A DNA stretch of 48,244 nt, taken from the NCBI GenBank assembly GCA_947453825.1, contig CANGHN010000013.1, positions 1 to 48,244 on the forward strand, given 5' to 3'. This DNA is from Betaproteobacteria bacterium. GTDB taxonomy: Bacteria; Pseudomonadota; Gammaproteobacteria; Burkholderiales; Burkholderiaceae. Below are positions 16,956 to 28,868 of this stretch, one piece after another. A program made the position numbers and the translations under genes. The notes beneath the pieces were generated by a model that searched no databases, was not told the origin of the DNA, and saw only the letters and a program-made list of their open reading frames with translations. Within the stretch, counting starts at the first letter, position 1. Each line of letters starts with the position of its first letter.

Positions 16956-19277
16956 ATGAGCAAAGAAAACAATAAAGAGCAACAAATTGCAGCCTTAAGA
17001 GAGGCTGCCCTTCAATATCACGAGTTTCCGACTCCGGGCAAGATTGAGATTGCTCCGACTAAACAGTTAACAAACCAGCGTGATTTAGCTCTAGCTTACA
17101 CCCCGGGAGTTGCCGCTCCTTGCGAAGAAATTGTGAAGGATCCCGCGAATGCCTTTAAGTACACCGCTCGTGGAAATTTAGTGGGCGTCATTACAAACGG
17201 TACTGCTGTGCTGGGCTTAGGGAATATTGGACCACTAGCAAGTAAGCCAGTGATGGAAGGTAAAGCAGTTCTCTTTAAGAAGTTTGCCGGTATTGATGTA
17301 TTCGATATTGAAGTGAACGAAAACGATCCAGATAAGTTAGTAGAAATCATTGCTGCCTTAGAGCCAACATTTGGTGGTATTAATTTAGAAGATATTAAAG
17401 CGCCAGATTGTTTTGTTGTTGAGCGTAAGTTACAAGCGCGTATGAAGATTCCGGTGTTTCATGATGATCAGCATGGAACTGCCATTGTGGTTGCTGCTGC
17501 GATTCTGAATGGTTTGAAGGTTGTAGGTAAAGACATTACTAATGTGAAGTTGGTTACCTCTGGTGCTGGTGCTGCTGCCTTGGCTTGCCTTGATCTATTA
17601 GTAGATCTTGGTATTCCACGCAAAAATATTTGGGTAACCGATCTAATAGGCGTTGCCTATAAAGGTCGTAAAGAGTTGATGGATCCTGAGAAGGAGCCAT
17701 TCTGCCAAGAGACCAATTTGCGTACCTTAGATGATGTGATTGCTGGTGCCGATATTTTCTTAGGCCTGTCTGCTGGCGGAGTATTGAAGCAAGAGATGGT
17801 CAAGAAGATGGCAGATAAGCCATTGATCTATGCCTTAGCTAATCCAACTCCAGAAATCTTGCCCGAGGAAGTCAAAGCAGTTCGTCCGGATGCGGTGATG
17901 GCAACCGGTCGAACTGACTATCCAAATCAAGTGAATAACGTATTGTGTTTCCCCTTCATCTTCCGTGGTGCTTTAGATGTGGGTGCTACTACGATTACGC
18001 GCGGCATGGAAGTCGCTGCTGTGAAAGCGGTTGCAGAGCTTGCACAAGCCGAACAAAGCGAAGTAGTTGCCTCTGTTTATGGCATTGAGAATCTGTCATT
18101 TGGCCCAGAGTATTTGATTCCAAAACCGTTTGATCCACGTTTAATCACCGTGATTGCTCCAGCAGTAGCTAAGGCCGCAATGGATGATGGTGTGGCCTCA
18201 CGCCCGATTAAAGATTTCGATGCATACCGTAATCAGTTGCAACAATTTGTGTACCACTCTGGTACTTTGATGAAGCCCCTCTTCAGCATTGCGAAGAGAG
18301 TGCCCGCGAATCAAAAGCGCATTGTTTTTGCTGAAGGTGAAGATGAGCGTGTATTGCGTGCATCCCAAATCATCATTGATGAGCACCTTGCAACCCCAAT
18401 TCTGATTGGTCGTCCCGCAGTGATTGAGCACCGGATTGAAAAATACGGCTTGCGTATGAAGGCTGGTGAGGACTTTGAGATAGTCAATCCAGAAAATGAC
18501 GCTCGCTACCGTGATTTCTGGAAAACCTATCTAGGGATGACTGAGCGCAAGGGTGTCACCGAGTCGTTTGCTAAATTAGAAATGCGCCGTCGCCATACTC
18601 TCATTGGCTCCATGATGATTGCTAAGGGAATGGCTGACGGAATGATTTGTGGAACCGTAGTCAACGCAGCAGTGCATCTCAAATATATTGACGAAGTCAT
18701 TGGTCATGAAGCTGGCGCCAATGTTTATGGAGCAATGTCAGGTTTGATCCTTCCGGGCCGCCAAGTATTCTTAGTCGATACGCACATCAATCTAGATCCA
18801 ACTGCTGAAGAATTAGCAGAGCTGACTTTGATGGCGGCGAGTGAGATGCGAAAGTTGGGATTAGTGCCTAAGGTCGCCCTCTTATCCCATTCAAATTTTG
18901 GCTCTAGTAATGCCCCTTCAGCGGTCAAGATGCGTGATGTGTTGGCTTTGATTCAAAAAGCAGATCCAACATTAGAGGTCGATGGAGAAATGCATGGTGA
19001 TAGCGCCTTGGATGAAGCGGTCCGCGCTGGTGCAGTGACTTCGTCCCCACTAAAAGGAGATGCCAATCTCTTGGTTCTGCCCAATATTGATGCGGCCAAT
19101 ATTTCCTATAACTTGCTAAAAACGGCTGCTGGAAATGGTATTGCTATCGGACCAATCTTATTGGGCGTCGCTAAGCCAATTAATATTTTGACCCCCGCTG
19201 CCACTGTCCGAAGGATCGTCAATTTAACAACTTTGACCGTTGTTGAGGCCGCAAGCAACGCCCGTGGCATCTCTTAA
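16956..19277 (+). CDS. maeB: NADP-dependent malic enzyme with phosphotransacetylase-like domain
   Basis: A 773-residue protein. Residues 1 to about 425 form the malic enzyme, which decarboxylates malate to pyruvate with NADPH production. The N-terminal motif is YTPGVA (48-53), with FHDDQHGTA and the nucleotide loop SGAGAAA further on. The remainder resembles phosphate acetyltransferase but usually serves as a regulatory acetyl-CoA-sensing domain in this family. Length matches MaeB (about 760). It is monocistronic, with a hairpin after the stop. Confidence 0.97.
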   Translation: MSKENNKEQQIAALREAALQYHEFPTPGKIEIAPTKQLTNQRDLALAYTPGVAAPCEEIVKDPANAFKYTARGNLVGVITNGTAVLGLGNIGPLASKPVMEGKAVLFKKFAGIDVFDIEVNENDPDKLVEIIAALEPTFGGINLEDIKAPDCFVVERKLQARMKIPVFHDDQHGTAIVVAAAILNGLKVVGKDITNVKLVTSGAGAAALACLDLLVDLGIPRKNIWVTDLIGVAYKGRKELMDPEKEPFCQETNLRTLDDVIAGADIFLGLSAGGVLKQEMVKKMADKPLIYALANPTPEILPEEVKAVRPDAVMATGRTDYPNQVNNVLCFPFIFRGALDVGATTITRGMEVAAVKAVAELAQAEQSEVVASVYGIENLSFGPEYLIPKPFDPRLITVIAPAVAKAAMDDGVASRPIKDFDAYRNQLQQFVYHSGTLMKPLFSIAKRVPANQKRIVFAEGEDERVLRASQIIIDEHLATPILIGRPAVIEHRIEKYGLRMKAGEDFEIVNPENDARYRDFWKTYLGMTERKGVTESFAKLEMRRRHTLIGSMMIAKGMADGMICGTVVNAAVHLKYIDEVIGHEAGANVYGAMSGLILPGRQVFLVDTHINLDPTAEELAELTLMAASEMRKLGLVPKVALLSHSNFGSSNAPSAVKMRDVLALIQKADPTLEVDGEMHGDSALDEAVRAGAVTSSPLKGDANLLVLPNIDAANISYNLLKTAAGNGIAIGPILLGVAKPINILTPAATVRRIVNLTTLTVVEAASNARGIS

Positions 19278-19286
19278 AGGCCTTCT

Positions 19287-19320
19287 AATAAATGTAAGTT
19301 AGTAATAGCTTACATTTATT
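19287..19320 (+). terminator. AT-rich hairpin after maeB
   Basis: AATAAATGTAAG (19287-19298) is perfectly complementary to CTTACATTTATT (19309-19320), a 12-bp stem with a 10-base loop, starting 10 bases after the maeB stop. It is followed by attattatataa rather than a pure T-run, so terminator function is likely but not certain. It could also act on the opposite strand. Confidence 0.55.
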
Positions 19321-19406
19321 ATTATTATATAAATCAATGGTTTATATAAAATGCACCATATTTGGGCTTGATTTGATAGCGTGTTAAGGGTAACCTAACA
19401 CCCATC

Positions 19407-20027
19407 ATGAATAATCGCTCTGAAAACACCATTACAGCCAGCTTCGATGAGCAGGCTAGGGCTGAAAGTTGGGACAGCAATGATCGACTACAAACCGAAT
19501 CGTCAGCTGCCAATGTCTATGCTCAGGGCGGTTTATCTCGTTTACAAACCTATGCAGCAAATCAAGTTTCGGGGAAAAAAGTGACAGCTTCTTGGCGTGC
19601 CGCTTTGGCCGTTCGTGATGCCGGACCACCGGCTATGTTGCGCAGTGTGCGCACTAACATCGTGCAATCAATTCGTGCTTTCCGTACTCCAGATTTACAG
19701 GAAGCGGCAACTGAACTCGGTCAGCATTTTATTTATGCCAATTGCACCAATGCAATGACCAAGGGTGAGGTTCTCGAAGCTATTGCAATTGCATATACCT
19801 TTACCAAGCAGCAAGCAAAAAACTTTGATCCTTTATTGGATGCTTTAACTACAACGACAGACAAAGCTGGTCAACAGCCTGGATTTGTTGTGGTGCTCGA
19901 AGGTTTACCTTGTACTCAGAAGTTTGACAAAGAAGCGCGCGAAACCCTGTTGGATGTTTTCCGTGATGCGGTCGATTTTTGGGCAGAGCGTCGCACACCG
20001 TATCGTGTGTTCTATTCTTTTGCTTAA
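19407..20027 (+). CDS. Barstar-like family protein with N-terminal extension
   Basis: A 206-residue protein. The C-terminal part (about 107-205) matches the barstar pattern: HFIYANC, then a QAKNFDPLLDALT segment like the NLDALWDCLT helix of barstar, FVVVLEG (160-166), LLDVFRDA (181-188) and a final YRVFYSF strand. The first 100 residues are a non-conserved extension without a recognised domain. Barstar inhibits the RNase barnase, but no barnase-like gene is adjacent. In related bacteria the gene stands alone near rsmE, so it may have an immunity role or a function unrelated to toxin inhibition. Family assignment is by eye. Confidence 0.75.
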   Translation: MNNRSENTITASFDEQARAESWDSNDRLQTESSAANVYAQGGLSRLQTYAANQVSGKKVTASWRAALAVRDAGPPAMLRSVRTNIVQSIRAFRTPDLQEAATELGQHFIYANCTNAMTKGEVLEAIAIAYTFTKQQAKNFDPLLDALTTTTDKAGQQPGFVVVLEGLPCTQKFDKEARETLLDVFRDAVDFWAERRTPYRVFYSFA

Positions 20028-20051
20028 TTGCTAAAACCCTAGCAGCCTTAT

Positions 20052-20077
20052 AAATCGCCTCTACTTGAGGCGATTTT
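20052..20077. terminator. Hairpin between the barstar-like gene and rsmE, overlapping the rsmE stop
   Basis: AAATCGCCTC (20052-20061) pairs with GAGGCGATTT (20067-20076) around the loop TACTT, followed by T on the plus strand and flanked by T/A on the minus. It lies between two convergent genes, and the rsmE stop codon (20061-20063) is inside it. It probably terminates the barstar-like transcript and may work in both directions. Confidence 0.65.
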
Positions 20078-20822
20078 GCATTTCAGGATTCCAAATACTG
20101 TGGACGGTTGTAATCGCCACTATTCCTGCGGTTTCTGTTCTGAGCACTCGCTCTCCCAGGGAAACGATTTGATAGCCTGCAGCTTGGGCGGCTTCCTCCT
20201 CCTCAGGAGAGTGGCCTCCCTCCGGTCCAATCATCAGTACGATATCTTGCGGATCCTGATCAATCAGAACGGAATGCATTGTCTGCTTTGCATCTGGACT
20301 CAGAAGTAATTTGAGAGTCGCTTGAGGGCTTGCCTTCAAATAATTCTCAAACGTTTGAATGGGTTCAATTGAGGCAAATACAGTTCGATCACATTGCTCG
20401 CAGGCTGCCTGAACAATTGCCTCCCAATGAGTAACTCTTTTTTGGGCGCGCTCAAGATCGCTGGAGCGAGTCAGCTTGAGGATGGAGCGTTCGCACTGCA
20501 AGGGTGCAATGATTTGAGTCCCGGTTTCCACCGCTTTCTCTACGATCCAATCCATTTTGTCCCCACCCGCTAATCCTTGGGCCAAGGTGATGGCATAAGG
20601 CGTCTCGCGATGAGTATCTGTCTGCATAGCACTAAGCTCTACCTGTCCCGTTTTACCGCTTAGTGAGAGTAGTTTGGCTTGAGCTACTTGGCCTTTTCCA
20701 TCAAATACGGGGAACGCCTCCCCAACCTGGATGCGCCGGACGCGCAGATGGTGGGCTGCCTCAGGGCTGAGGGTATTGGGCTTTTGGGATTCCCATGGTC
20801 CGGGAAGATAAAATTGAGGCAT
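20061..20822 (-). CDS. rsmE: 16S rRNA (uracil1498-N3)-methyltransferase
   Basis: A 253-residue SPOUT-family enzyme that methylates U1498 of 16S rRNA. The C-terminal knot motifs are clear: LMIGPEGG(H)SPEEEE and LGERVLRTETA. An N-terminal PUA-like part holds HHLRVRR. The start is ATG 20820-20822 (MPQFYLPGPW). The open frame continues upstream to 21011, but that part is antisense to tkt and has no family similarity. It is divergent from tkt with only 43 bases between the starts. Confidence 0.95.
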   Translation of the reverse strand: MPQFYLPGPWESQKPNTLSPEAAHHLRVRRIQVGEAFPVFDGKGQVAQAKLLSLSGKTGQVELSAMQTDTHRETPYAITLAQGLAGGDKMDWIVEKAVETGTQIIAPLQCERSILKLTRSSDLERAQKRVTHWEAIVQAACEQCDRTVFASIEPIQTFENYLKASPQATLKLLLSPDAKQTMHSVLIDQDPQDIVLMIGPEGGHSPEEEEAAQAAGYQIVSLGERVLRTETAGIVAITTVHSIWNPEMQNRLK

Positions 20823-20865
20823 TACTGAAATATAGCCAATTAATTTTCCAGAGACCACTTTTACG

Positions 20866-22869
20866 ATGTCAAACCTACAAATTCGTATGGCCAATGCCAT
20901 TCGCGCTTTATCCATGGATGCAGTACAGCAGGCTAATTCAGGACATCCTGGTATGCCAATGGGGATGGCAGATATTGCTGTTGGGCTTTGGAGTGAACAT
21001 TTAAAACACAACCCAACTGATCCACATTGGATCGATCGCGATCGTTTTGTTTTATCTAATGGTCATGGATCGATGTTGTTGTATTCACTCTTGCATCTCT
21101 CGGGCTACGACTTACCAATTGGCGAGTTAAAAAATTTCCGTCAGCTGCATAGCAAAACTCCCGGTCATCCAGAGTATGGAATTACGCCTGGCGTTGAAAC
21201 AACTACGGGCCCGCTGGGCCAGGGAATTTCCAATGCAGTAGGCATGGCCTTGGCTGAGAAATTACTCGCTGAAGAATTTAATCGCCCAGGTCACAAGATC
21301 ATTGATCACTACACCTATGTATTTTTAGGTGATGGTTGTTTGATGGAAGGTATTAGTCATGAAGTCTGTTCTTTGGCGGGCACATTAAAGTTAAATAAGT
21401 TGATTGCGCTATGGGATGACAACGGCATCTCGATTGATGGCAAAGTCGTTTCATGGTTTAACGAAGACACGCCAAAGCGTTTTGAGGCCTATGGTTGGAA
21501 TGTGATTCGTAGTGTCGATGGGCATAATGCCGAGGCCGTATCAGCTGCTATTACCAAGGCTAAAAAGAGTGATAAACCGACCTTGATTTGCTGTAAAACT
21601 GCTATTGGCCAGGGTTCGCCCAATATGGCTGGCAGCGATAAAGTCCATGGCTCACCATTGGGTGCGGCTGAGATTGCAGCAACTCGTGTGGCATTAAATT
21701 GGCCGTACGCCCCCTTTGAAATTCCAAAAGATATTTATGCGGCGTGGGATTTTAAAAAACGAGGTCAAACCTTTGAGCATGACTGGAATAAAGAATTCCA
21801 AAAATACAAAACTAAATTTCCAGAGCTTGCATCTGAATTGCAACGTCGTATGCAAGGTGATTTATCGGCAGATTTCACCTCGACATTGAATGCATATTTA
21901 AAAACTTGTCAGTCCAAAGCAGAAACTATTGCTACTCGTAAGGCTAGCCAAAATGCAATCGAAGCCCTGGCACCAGTACTACCTGAGTTTATGGGTGGTT
22001 CGGCTGACTTAACCGGGTCTAATTTAACTAATTGGTCAGCATGCAAACCAGTGCGCGCTGATCAATGGGGTAATCATATTAATTACGGTGTACGTGAATT
22101 TGGTATGAGCGCCATCATGAACGGAATTGCCTTGCATGGCGGCTATATTCCATTTGGCGGCACTTTCCTGACCTTCTCGGATTACAGTCGCAATGCATTG
22201 CGTATGGCTGCATTGATGAAGTTGCGCAGTATTTTTGTGTTTACTCATGACTCGATTGGTTTGGGTGAGGATGGCCCTACCCACCAGTCTGTAGAGCATG
22301 TTGCTAGCCTGCGCTTAATTCCGAATCTGATGGTTTGGCGCCCTTGTGACACCACTGAGAGCGCTGTGGCTTGGGGTTCTGCTATCGAGCGTAAGAATGG
22401 CCCGAGCGCTTTGATTTTCAGTCGCCAAAATTGCCCATTTGTTTCTCGTAATAGCCAACAAATGAAAGAGATTGCTCGTGGTGGCTATGTATTACGCGAT
22501 CCCCAGTCTGGCAAGATCGCTGCTGTGATTATTGCGACTGGTTCTGAAATTGCACTTGCAGTGCAAACGGCTGAACGTTTGGAAAAAGAGAGCGCAGGAA
22601 GGATTGGTATCCGTGTTGTGTCAATGCCATCGACTACAGTATTCGATCAACAAGATGCCGCATACAAGGCAAAAGTATTGCCTGCCAATATTCCACGTAT
22701 CGCTGTTGAAGCGGGCGTGAGTGATTTCTGGTGGAAATATGGTTGTGCAGCAGTGCATGGAGTTGATACCTTTGGTGAGTCTGCGCCAGCTGCTCAGCTG
22801 TATGAATACTTTGGTTTAACAGTCGATCAAATTGCAAAGACCGTTAAACAATGCATCTCAAAGACATAA
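20866..22869 (+). CDS. tkt: Transketolase
   Basis: A 667-residue thiamine-diphosphate enzyme transferring two-carbon units in the pentose phosphate pathway. It shows [14 protein letters not shown] (23-36), GPLGQGISN (115-123) and the ThDP motif GDGCLMEG (155-162). The second half carries [11 protein letters not shown], with the catalytic glutamate of the pyrimidine domain. Full length. gap follows after 41 bases on the same strand, the usual tkt-gap order. Confidence 0.98.
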   Translation: MSNLQIRMANAIRALSMDAVQQANSGHPGMPMGMADIAVGLWSEHLKHNPTDPHWIDRDRFVLSNGHGSMLLYSLLHLSGYDLPIGELKNFRQLHSKTPGHPEYGITPGVETTTGPLGQGISNAVGMALAEKLLAEEFNRPGHKIIDHYTYVFLGDGCLMEGISHEVCSLAGTLKLNKLIALWDDNGISIDGKVVSWFNEDTPKRFEAYGWNVIRSVDGHNAEAVSAAITKAKKSDKPTLICCKTAIGQGSPNMAGSDKVHGSPLGAAEIAATRVALNWPYAPFEIPKDIYAAWDFKKRGQTFEHDWNKEFQKYKTKFPELASELQRRMQGDLSADFTSTLNAYLKTCQSKAETIATRKASQNAIEALAPVLPEFMGGSADLTGSNLTNWSACKPVRADQWGNHINYGVREFGMSAIMNGIALHGGYIPFGGTFLTFSDYSRNALRMAALMKLRSIFVFTHDSIGLGEDGPTHQSVEHVASLRLIPNLMVWRPCDTTESAVAWGSAIERKNGPSALIFSRQNCPFVSRNSQQMKEIARGGYVLRDPQSGKIAAVIIATGSEIALAVQTAERLEKESAGRIGIRVVSMPSTTVFDQQDAAYKAKVLPANIPRIAVEAGVSDFWWKYGCAAVHGVDTFGESAPAAQLYEYFGLTVDQIAKTVKQCISKT

Positions 22870-22910
22870 GCTGAATACGAAATACATTGAATATTAGTAA
22901 GGGGAAATAA

Positions 22911-23939
22911 ATGACAATTCGCGTCGCAATTAATGGTTATGGACGTATCGGGCGCATGGTGTTGCGTGCTTTATACGAAGATCAAGTCAACGGTAAGCCA
23001 CGTCGTGATATCAAGATTGTTGCAATTAATGCCATGGGAGATATTGCGATTAACGCCCATTTAACTCAGTATGACTCTGCACACGGACGCTTCCCAGCCG
23101 AGGTCTCAGTGGATGGCGATTGCATGGTGGTTAACGGTGATCGCATCAAGATGTTCTGTACACGTAATCCTGCAGAGACTCCATGGGGTGAGTTAGGTGT
23201 TGATTTGGTTTTAGAGTGCACTGGTAAATTTACCTCTAAAGAAAAAGCTATGATTCATATTCAACAGGGTGCTAAGAAAGTATTGATTTCTGCTCCTGGT
23301 GAAAAAGATGTAGATGCAACGATTGTCTATGGCGTGAACCAAAATGTATTAAAGCCAAGCGATGTTGTGGTATCTAATGCAAGTTGTACAACCAACTGCT
23401 TAGCGCCTTTAGTTAAACCCCTGCTCGAAAAGATTGGTATTGAGTCTGGTTTGATGACAACCATTCACGCTTTTACTAATGACCAAGTATTAACAGATGT
23501 GTATCACAAGGATATGCGTCGCGCACGCTCTGCTGTGACCAGCATGATTCCTACCAAGACGGGTGCTGCAAAAGCAGTTGGTTTGGTATTGCCGGCATTA
23601 GCCGGACGTTTTGATGGCTTTGCAATGCGCGTGCCGGTGATCAACGTTTCCGTGGTTGATTTAACTTTTGCTGCTAGTCGCGCCACCACTGTGGATGAAG
23701 TGAATGCAATTTTGAAGGCTGCTAGCGAGGGCGAGCTTAAAGGCATCTTAGGCTTTAACACTCTACCTTTGGTATCAATTGACTTCAACCATGACCCACG
23801 TCCAAGTATTTACGATGCTTCTCAAACCCGCGTTTCTGCAGACGGCAAATTGGTGAAGGTATTGGCTTGGTATGACAACGAATGGGGTTATTCAGTCCAA
23901 ATGCTCAATGCAGCCGAAGCGTTGATGGCTGTAAAGTAA
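22911..23939 (+). CDS. gap: Glyceraldehyde-3-phosphate dehydrogenase, type I
   Basis: A 342-residue phosphorylating GAPDH with the nucleotide loop NGYGRIGR (8-15) and the active-site motif ASCTTNC carrying catalytic Cys159. A strong AAGGGG site (22899-22904) fixes the ATG. At the end of the second beta strand the sequence is VAINAMGD. Residue 41 is Ala where NAD-specific GAPDHs such as E. coli GapA have the Asp that binds the adenosine ribose. A similar change occurs in Bacillus GapB, which prefers NADP. Coenzyme use may therefore be relaxed or NADP-biased. A strong terminator follows. Confidence 0.97.
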   Translation: MTIRVAINGYGRIGRMVLRALYEDQVNGKPRRDIKIVAINAMGDIAINAHLTQYDSAHGRFPAEVSVDGDCMVVNGDRIKMFCTRNPAETPWGELGVDLVLECTGKFTSKEKAMIHIQQGAKKVLISAPGEKDVDATIVYGVNQNVLKPSDVVVSNASCTTNCLAPLVKPLLEKIGIESGLMTTIHAFTNDQVLTDVYHKDMRRARSAVTSMIPTKTGAAKAVGLVLPALAGRFDGFAMRVPVINVSVVDLTFAASRATTVDEVNAILKAASEGELKGILGFNTLPLVSIDFNHDPRPSIYDASQTRVSADGKLVKVLAWYDNEWGYSVQMLNAAEALMAVK

Positions 23940-23940
23940 G

Positions 23941-23980
23941 TAAAAGTCACTAAAAGTAGTTAAAAGTCGCTAAAAAGTAG
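23941..23980 (+). repeat. Four imperfect 10-bp tandem repeats after gap
   Basis: Directly after the gap stop come taaaagtcac, taaaagtagt, taaaagtcgc and taaaaagtag, head to tail. Each unit begins with a TAA triplet. The repeats fill the space between the stop codon and the terminator hairpin. Function unknown; see findings. Confidence 0.7.
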
Positions 23981-24007
23981 AAAAGACCTCATTTTGAGGT
24001 CTTTTTT
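23981..24007. terminator. Rho-independent terminator between gap and fur
   Basis: GACCTCA (23985-23991) pairs with TGAGGTC (23995-24001) around a TTT loop. AAAA precedes the stem and TTTTTT (24002-24007) follows. The flanking A and T runs make it usable on both strands, terminating the convergent gap and fur transcripts. Confidence 0.88.
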
Positions 24008-24031
24008 CACATCTTGAGGTCAGAAAAGAGC

Positions 24032-24487
24032 CTATTTTTGCTTATTTCGACAGTTTTTCTTTTGGCAATGGCCATACATGGCTAAAGAGTGTTCTTGCAG
24101 CTTGAATCCCAGATTTTTGGCAATATCGCGCTGCCTTTTTTCAATCGCTTCGTCCACAAACTCTTCCACATGACCGCAATCGAGGCATACCAAGTGGTCA
24201 TGATGATTACCCTCATTCAGCTCATAAATTGCCCTGCTATCACCCTTGCTAGATTCAAAGTGGCTTCGCAATAGCAAGCCTGCCTGCTCAAACTGAGTCA
24301 GGACGCGGTAGACCGTTGCCAGACCAATCTCTTGATCTTCTTTGGCAAGTGCCATAAAGACATCTTCAGCGCTGAAATGGGTCCCGCCATTCTGATGAAA
24401 AAAATCCAGAATTTTCATGCGTGGTCCAGTGGCTTTGAGGCCAATATCGCGTAAATCTGCAGGAGTAGGGTTTTGGGTCGTATTCAT
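24032..24487 (-). CDS. fur: Ferric uptake regulator
   Basis: A 151-residue metalloregulator. A winged-helix DNA-binding half (with ATVYRVLTQFEQAGLL, 57-72) is followed by the metal and dimerisation half with HHDHLVCLDCG (95-105) and C-terminal Cys141 and Cys146. With Fe2+ it represses iron-uptake genes. The chosen start is MNTTQNP at 24487. The frame is open to 24673, but the upstream part overlaps the divergent bamE reading frame and lacks Fur similarity. The starts of fur and bamE lie 43 bases apart. Confidence 0.95.
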   Translation of the reverse strand: MNTTQNPTPADLRDIGLKATGPRMKILDFFHQNGGTHFSAEDVFMALAKEDQEIGLATVYRVLTQFEQAGLLLRSHFESSKGDSRAIYELNEGNHHDHLVCLDCGHVEEFVDEAIEKRQRDIAKNLGFKLQEHSLAMYGHCQKKNCRNKQK

Positions 24488-24530
24488 GGCTTTGGGAGCT
24501 AAAATCAATGTCTTAATGATACGGCCAGCC

Positions 24531-25262
24531 ATGCAAAATTGCCTCGAACTTTTTAGTCGTTTTTTTAACCCAGTATTGAAGGGGTTTTTTGCCCCTGTTC
24601 GCGCTGGCTTAGCGGCTTCGGTCTTGATCGGCTTTGTGGGGGTCACCGGTTGCACCTCGGCTGTGGATAACACTCAACGCGCCTGGATGAATACAATTTT
24701 CAGGCCTTATGTTCCGGATGTTGTGCAGGGCAACTTTATTTCGAGTGAGCAATATGCCAAGTTAAAGCTAGATATGACTCGTGAACAGGTCCGGCAAATT
24801 TTGGGTACCCCATTATTAGCAAGCTACTTTCATGCAAATCGCTGGGATTATGTTTTTGAATTCAAGCGCTCTGGCCAAACAGTAGGTAAAGAGCGTCACG
24901 TCACCATATTTTTTGAGGGCGACAAAGTGGTGAAGTTTGAGGGCGATGCTTTGCCAACGGAAGTTGAGTTGGTTGCAGAGATCGATAACTATTCAAAATC
25001 TAAGCGTTCATTTTGGGATGTGATTACTGGCTCTAACAAGCCGCCTATCACCCCACCTCTGCAGCAGCCAGAGTTACTAGTTCCTAGTCCAACAAATAAT
25101 TTACCAGCCGGTGCAGTTGCGCCTGCAGCAGCGAGCAAAAGTTCATTCTGGGATTTTTTGAGTTTCTCAAAGAAGCCGGCTGAGACACCAGCTGTTCCGC
25201 AGTCTGAAGTCTTAGGGCCAGGCGCTTTGAATGTCCCGCCTGCAACAGAAACAAAACAGTAG
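24531..25262 (+). CDS. bamE: Outer-membrane assembly lipoprotein BamE, long form
   Basis: About 243 residues from ATG 24531 (24516 is an alternative). A signal peptide ends in the lipobox VTGC, making Cys41 the lipidated residue. The BamE/SmpA fold follows (about 55-150), with the KLKLDMTREQVRQILGTP segment and a WDYVFEF strand. BamE is part of the BAM complex that inserts outer-membrane proteins. E. coli BamE has 113 residues. Here a Pro/Ala/Ser-rich tail of roughly 90 residues carries two copies of a short motif, RSFWDVITGSNKP (159-171) and SSFWDFLSFSKKP (204-216). Divergent from fur, with dapB 63 bases downstream. Confidence 0.92.
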   Translation: MQNCLELFSRFFNPVLKGFFAPVRAGLAASVLIGFVGVTGCTSAVDNTQRAWMNTIFRPYVPDVVQGNFISSEQYAKLKLDMTREQVRQILGTPLLASYFHANRWDYVFEFKRSGQTVGKERHVTIFFEGDKVVKFEGDALPTEVELVAEIDNYSKSKRSFWDVITGSNKPPITPPLQQPELLVPSPTNNLPAGAVAPAAASKSSFWDFLSFSKKPAETPAVPQSEVLGPGALNVPPATETKQ

Positions 25263-25325
25263 TAATAAGTTTGTAATAGATCTTAAGGCCGATGGCTTTG
25301 AATAATTAATCAGAAGCGAAGATAC

Positions 25326-26129
25326 ATGATGAAAATTGCAATAGCGGGAGCAACGGGGCGCATGGGTAAGATGTTGATTGAGGCTGTCCTCAATTCATCT
25401 GATGCGCAATTGGTTGGTGCGCTTGAGTATTCTGCATGCCCGCAGCTGGGTGAAGATGCGGGCGCATTCTTAGGAAAAAAAACAGGTGCACTGATTTCTG
25501 CTGATGTGTCAAAGGTTCTGGCGAATGCTGAATTTCTGATTGACTTCACTAGGCCCGAGGGCACTATGGCCCATTTAGCGATAGCAGAAAAAACAGCTAC
25601 CAAAATGATTATTGGCACAACAGGTTTTAGCCCTGAACAAATTAGTAGCTTGCAAAAAGCTTCTGCAAAATTAGCGATTGTTTTTGCTCCCAATATGAGT
25701 GTGGGTGTGAATGCTACCTTTAAGCTCTTAGAGATTGCAGCCAAGATGCTTAGTGAGGGATATGACATTGAAGTGATTGAAGCTCACCATCGTCACAAAG
25801 TAGATGCTCCTTCTGGAACTGCTTTGAAGATGGGCGAGGTCATTGCAGGTGCGCTGGGCGAGAAACTAGAGGATGTTGCTGTCTATGCACGCGAAGGCCA
25901 TACAGGTGAGCGTAAACCTGGATCGATTGGTTTTGCCACGATTCGGGGCGGCGATATTGTGGGTGATCACACAGTGCTATTTGCAGGAGAAGGCGAGCGT
26001 ATTGAGATTAGTCACAAATCTTCCAGTCGCCAATCTTATGCGCAAGGTGCACTACGCGCTGCCCGTTTCTTGCAAGGCCAAACTTCTGGCTTGTATGACA
26101 TGCAAGATGTATTGGGTTTGCGCAAGTAG
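25326..26129 (+). CDS. dapB: 4-hydroxy-tetrahydrodipicolinate reductase
   Basis: A 267-residue NAD(P)H-dependent reductase of the lysine/diaminopimelate pathway. It has the cofactor motif GATGRMGK (8-15), IGTTGFS (96-102) and the catalytic [15 protein letters not shown] (152-166). Its product feeds meso-DAP, the residue recycled by the Mpl enzyme in this window. The start could also be the second ATG (25329). leuS starts 44 bases later on the same strand. Confidence 0.97.
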   Translation: MMKIAIAGATGRMGKMLIEAVLNSSDAQLVGALEYSACPQLGEDAGAFLGKKTGALISADVSKVLANAEFLIDFTRPEGTMAHLAIAEKTATKMIIGTTGFSPEQISSLQKASAKLAIVFAPNMSVGVNATFKLLEIAAKMLSEGYDIEVIEAHHRHKVDAPSGTALKMGEVIAGALGEKLEDVAVYAREGHTGERKPGSIGFATIRGGDIVGDHTVLFAGEGERIEISHKSSSRQSYAQGALRAARFLQGQTSGLYDMQDVLGLRK

Positions 26130-26173
26130 GCCGCTATTCAATCAATATCAAAGAAGAAAAGAGTAGTTTTTAG

Positions 26174-28846
<2,673 letters not shown>

Positions 28847-28868
28847 ACCTTCTATAGAAAATTCAGAC

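Noticed and set aside
20823..21011. A 63-residue N-terminal extension of RsmE
   Set aside because: It runs antisense through the start of tkt, and RsmE proteins begin near MPQFYL; the extension adds no conserved sequence.
24488..24673. A 62-residue N-terminal extension of Fur
   Set aside because: It overlaps the bamE signal-peptide region on the other strand. Fur proteins normally start near the MNTTQN position.
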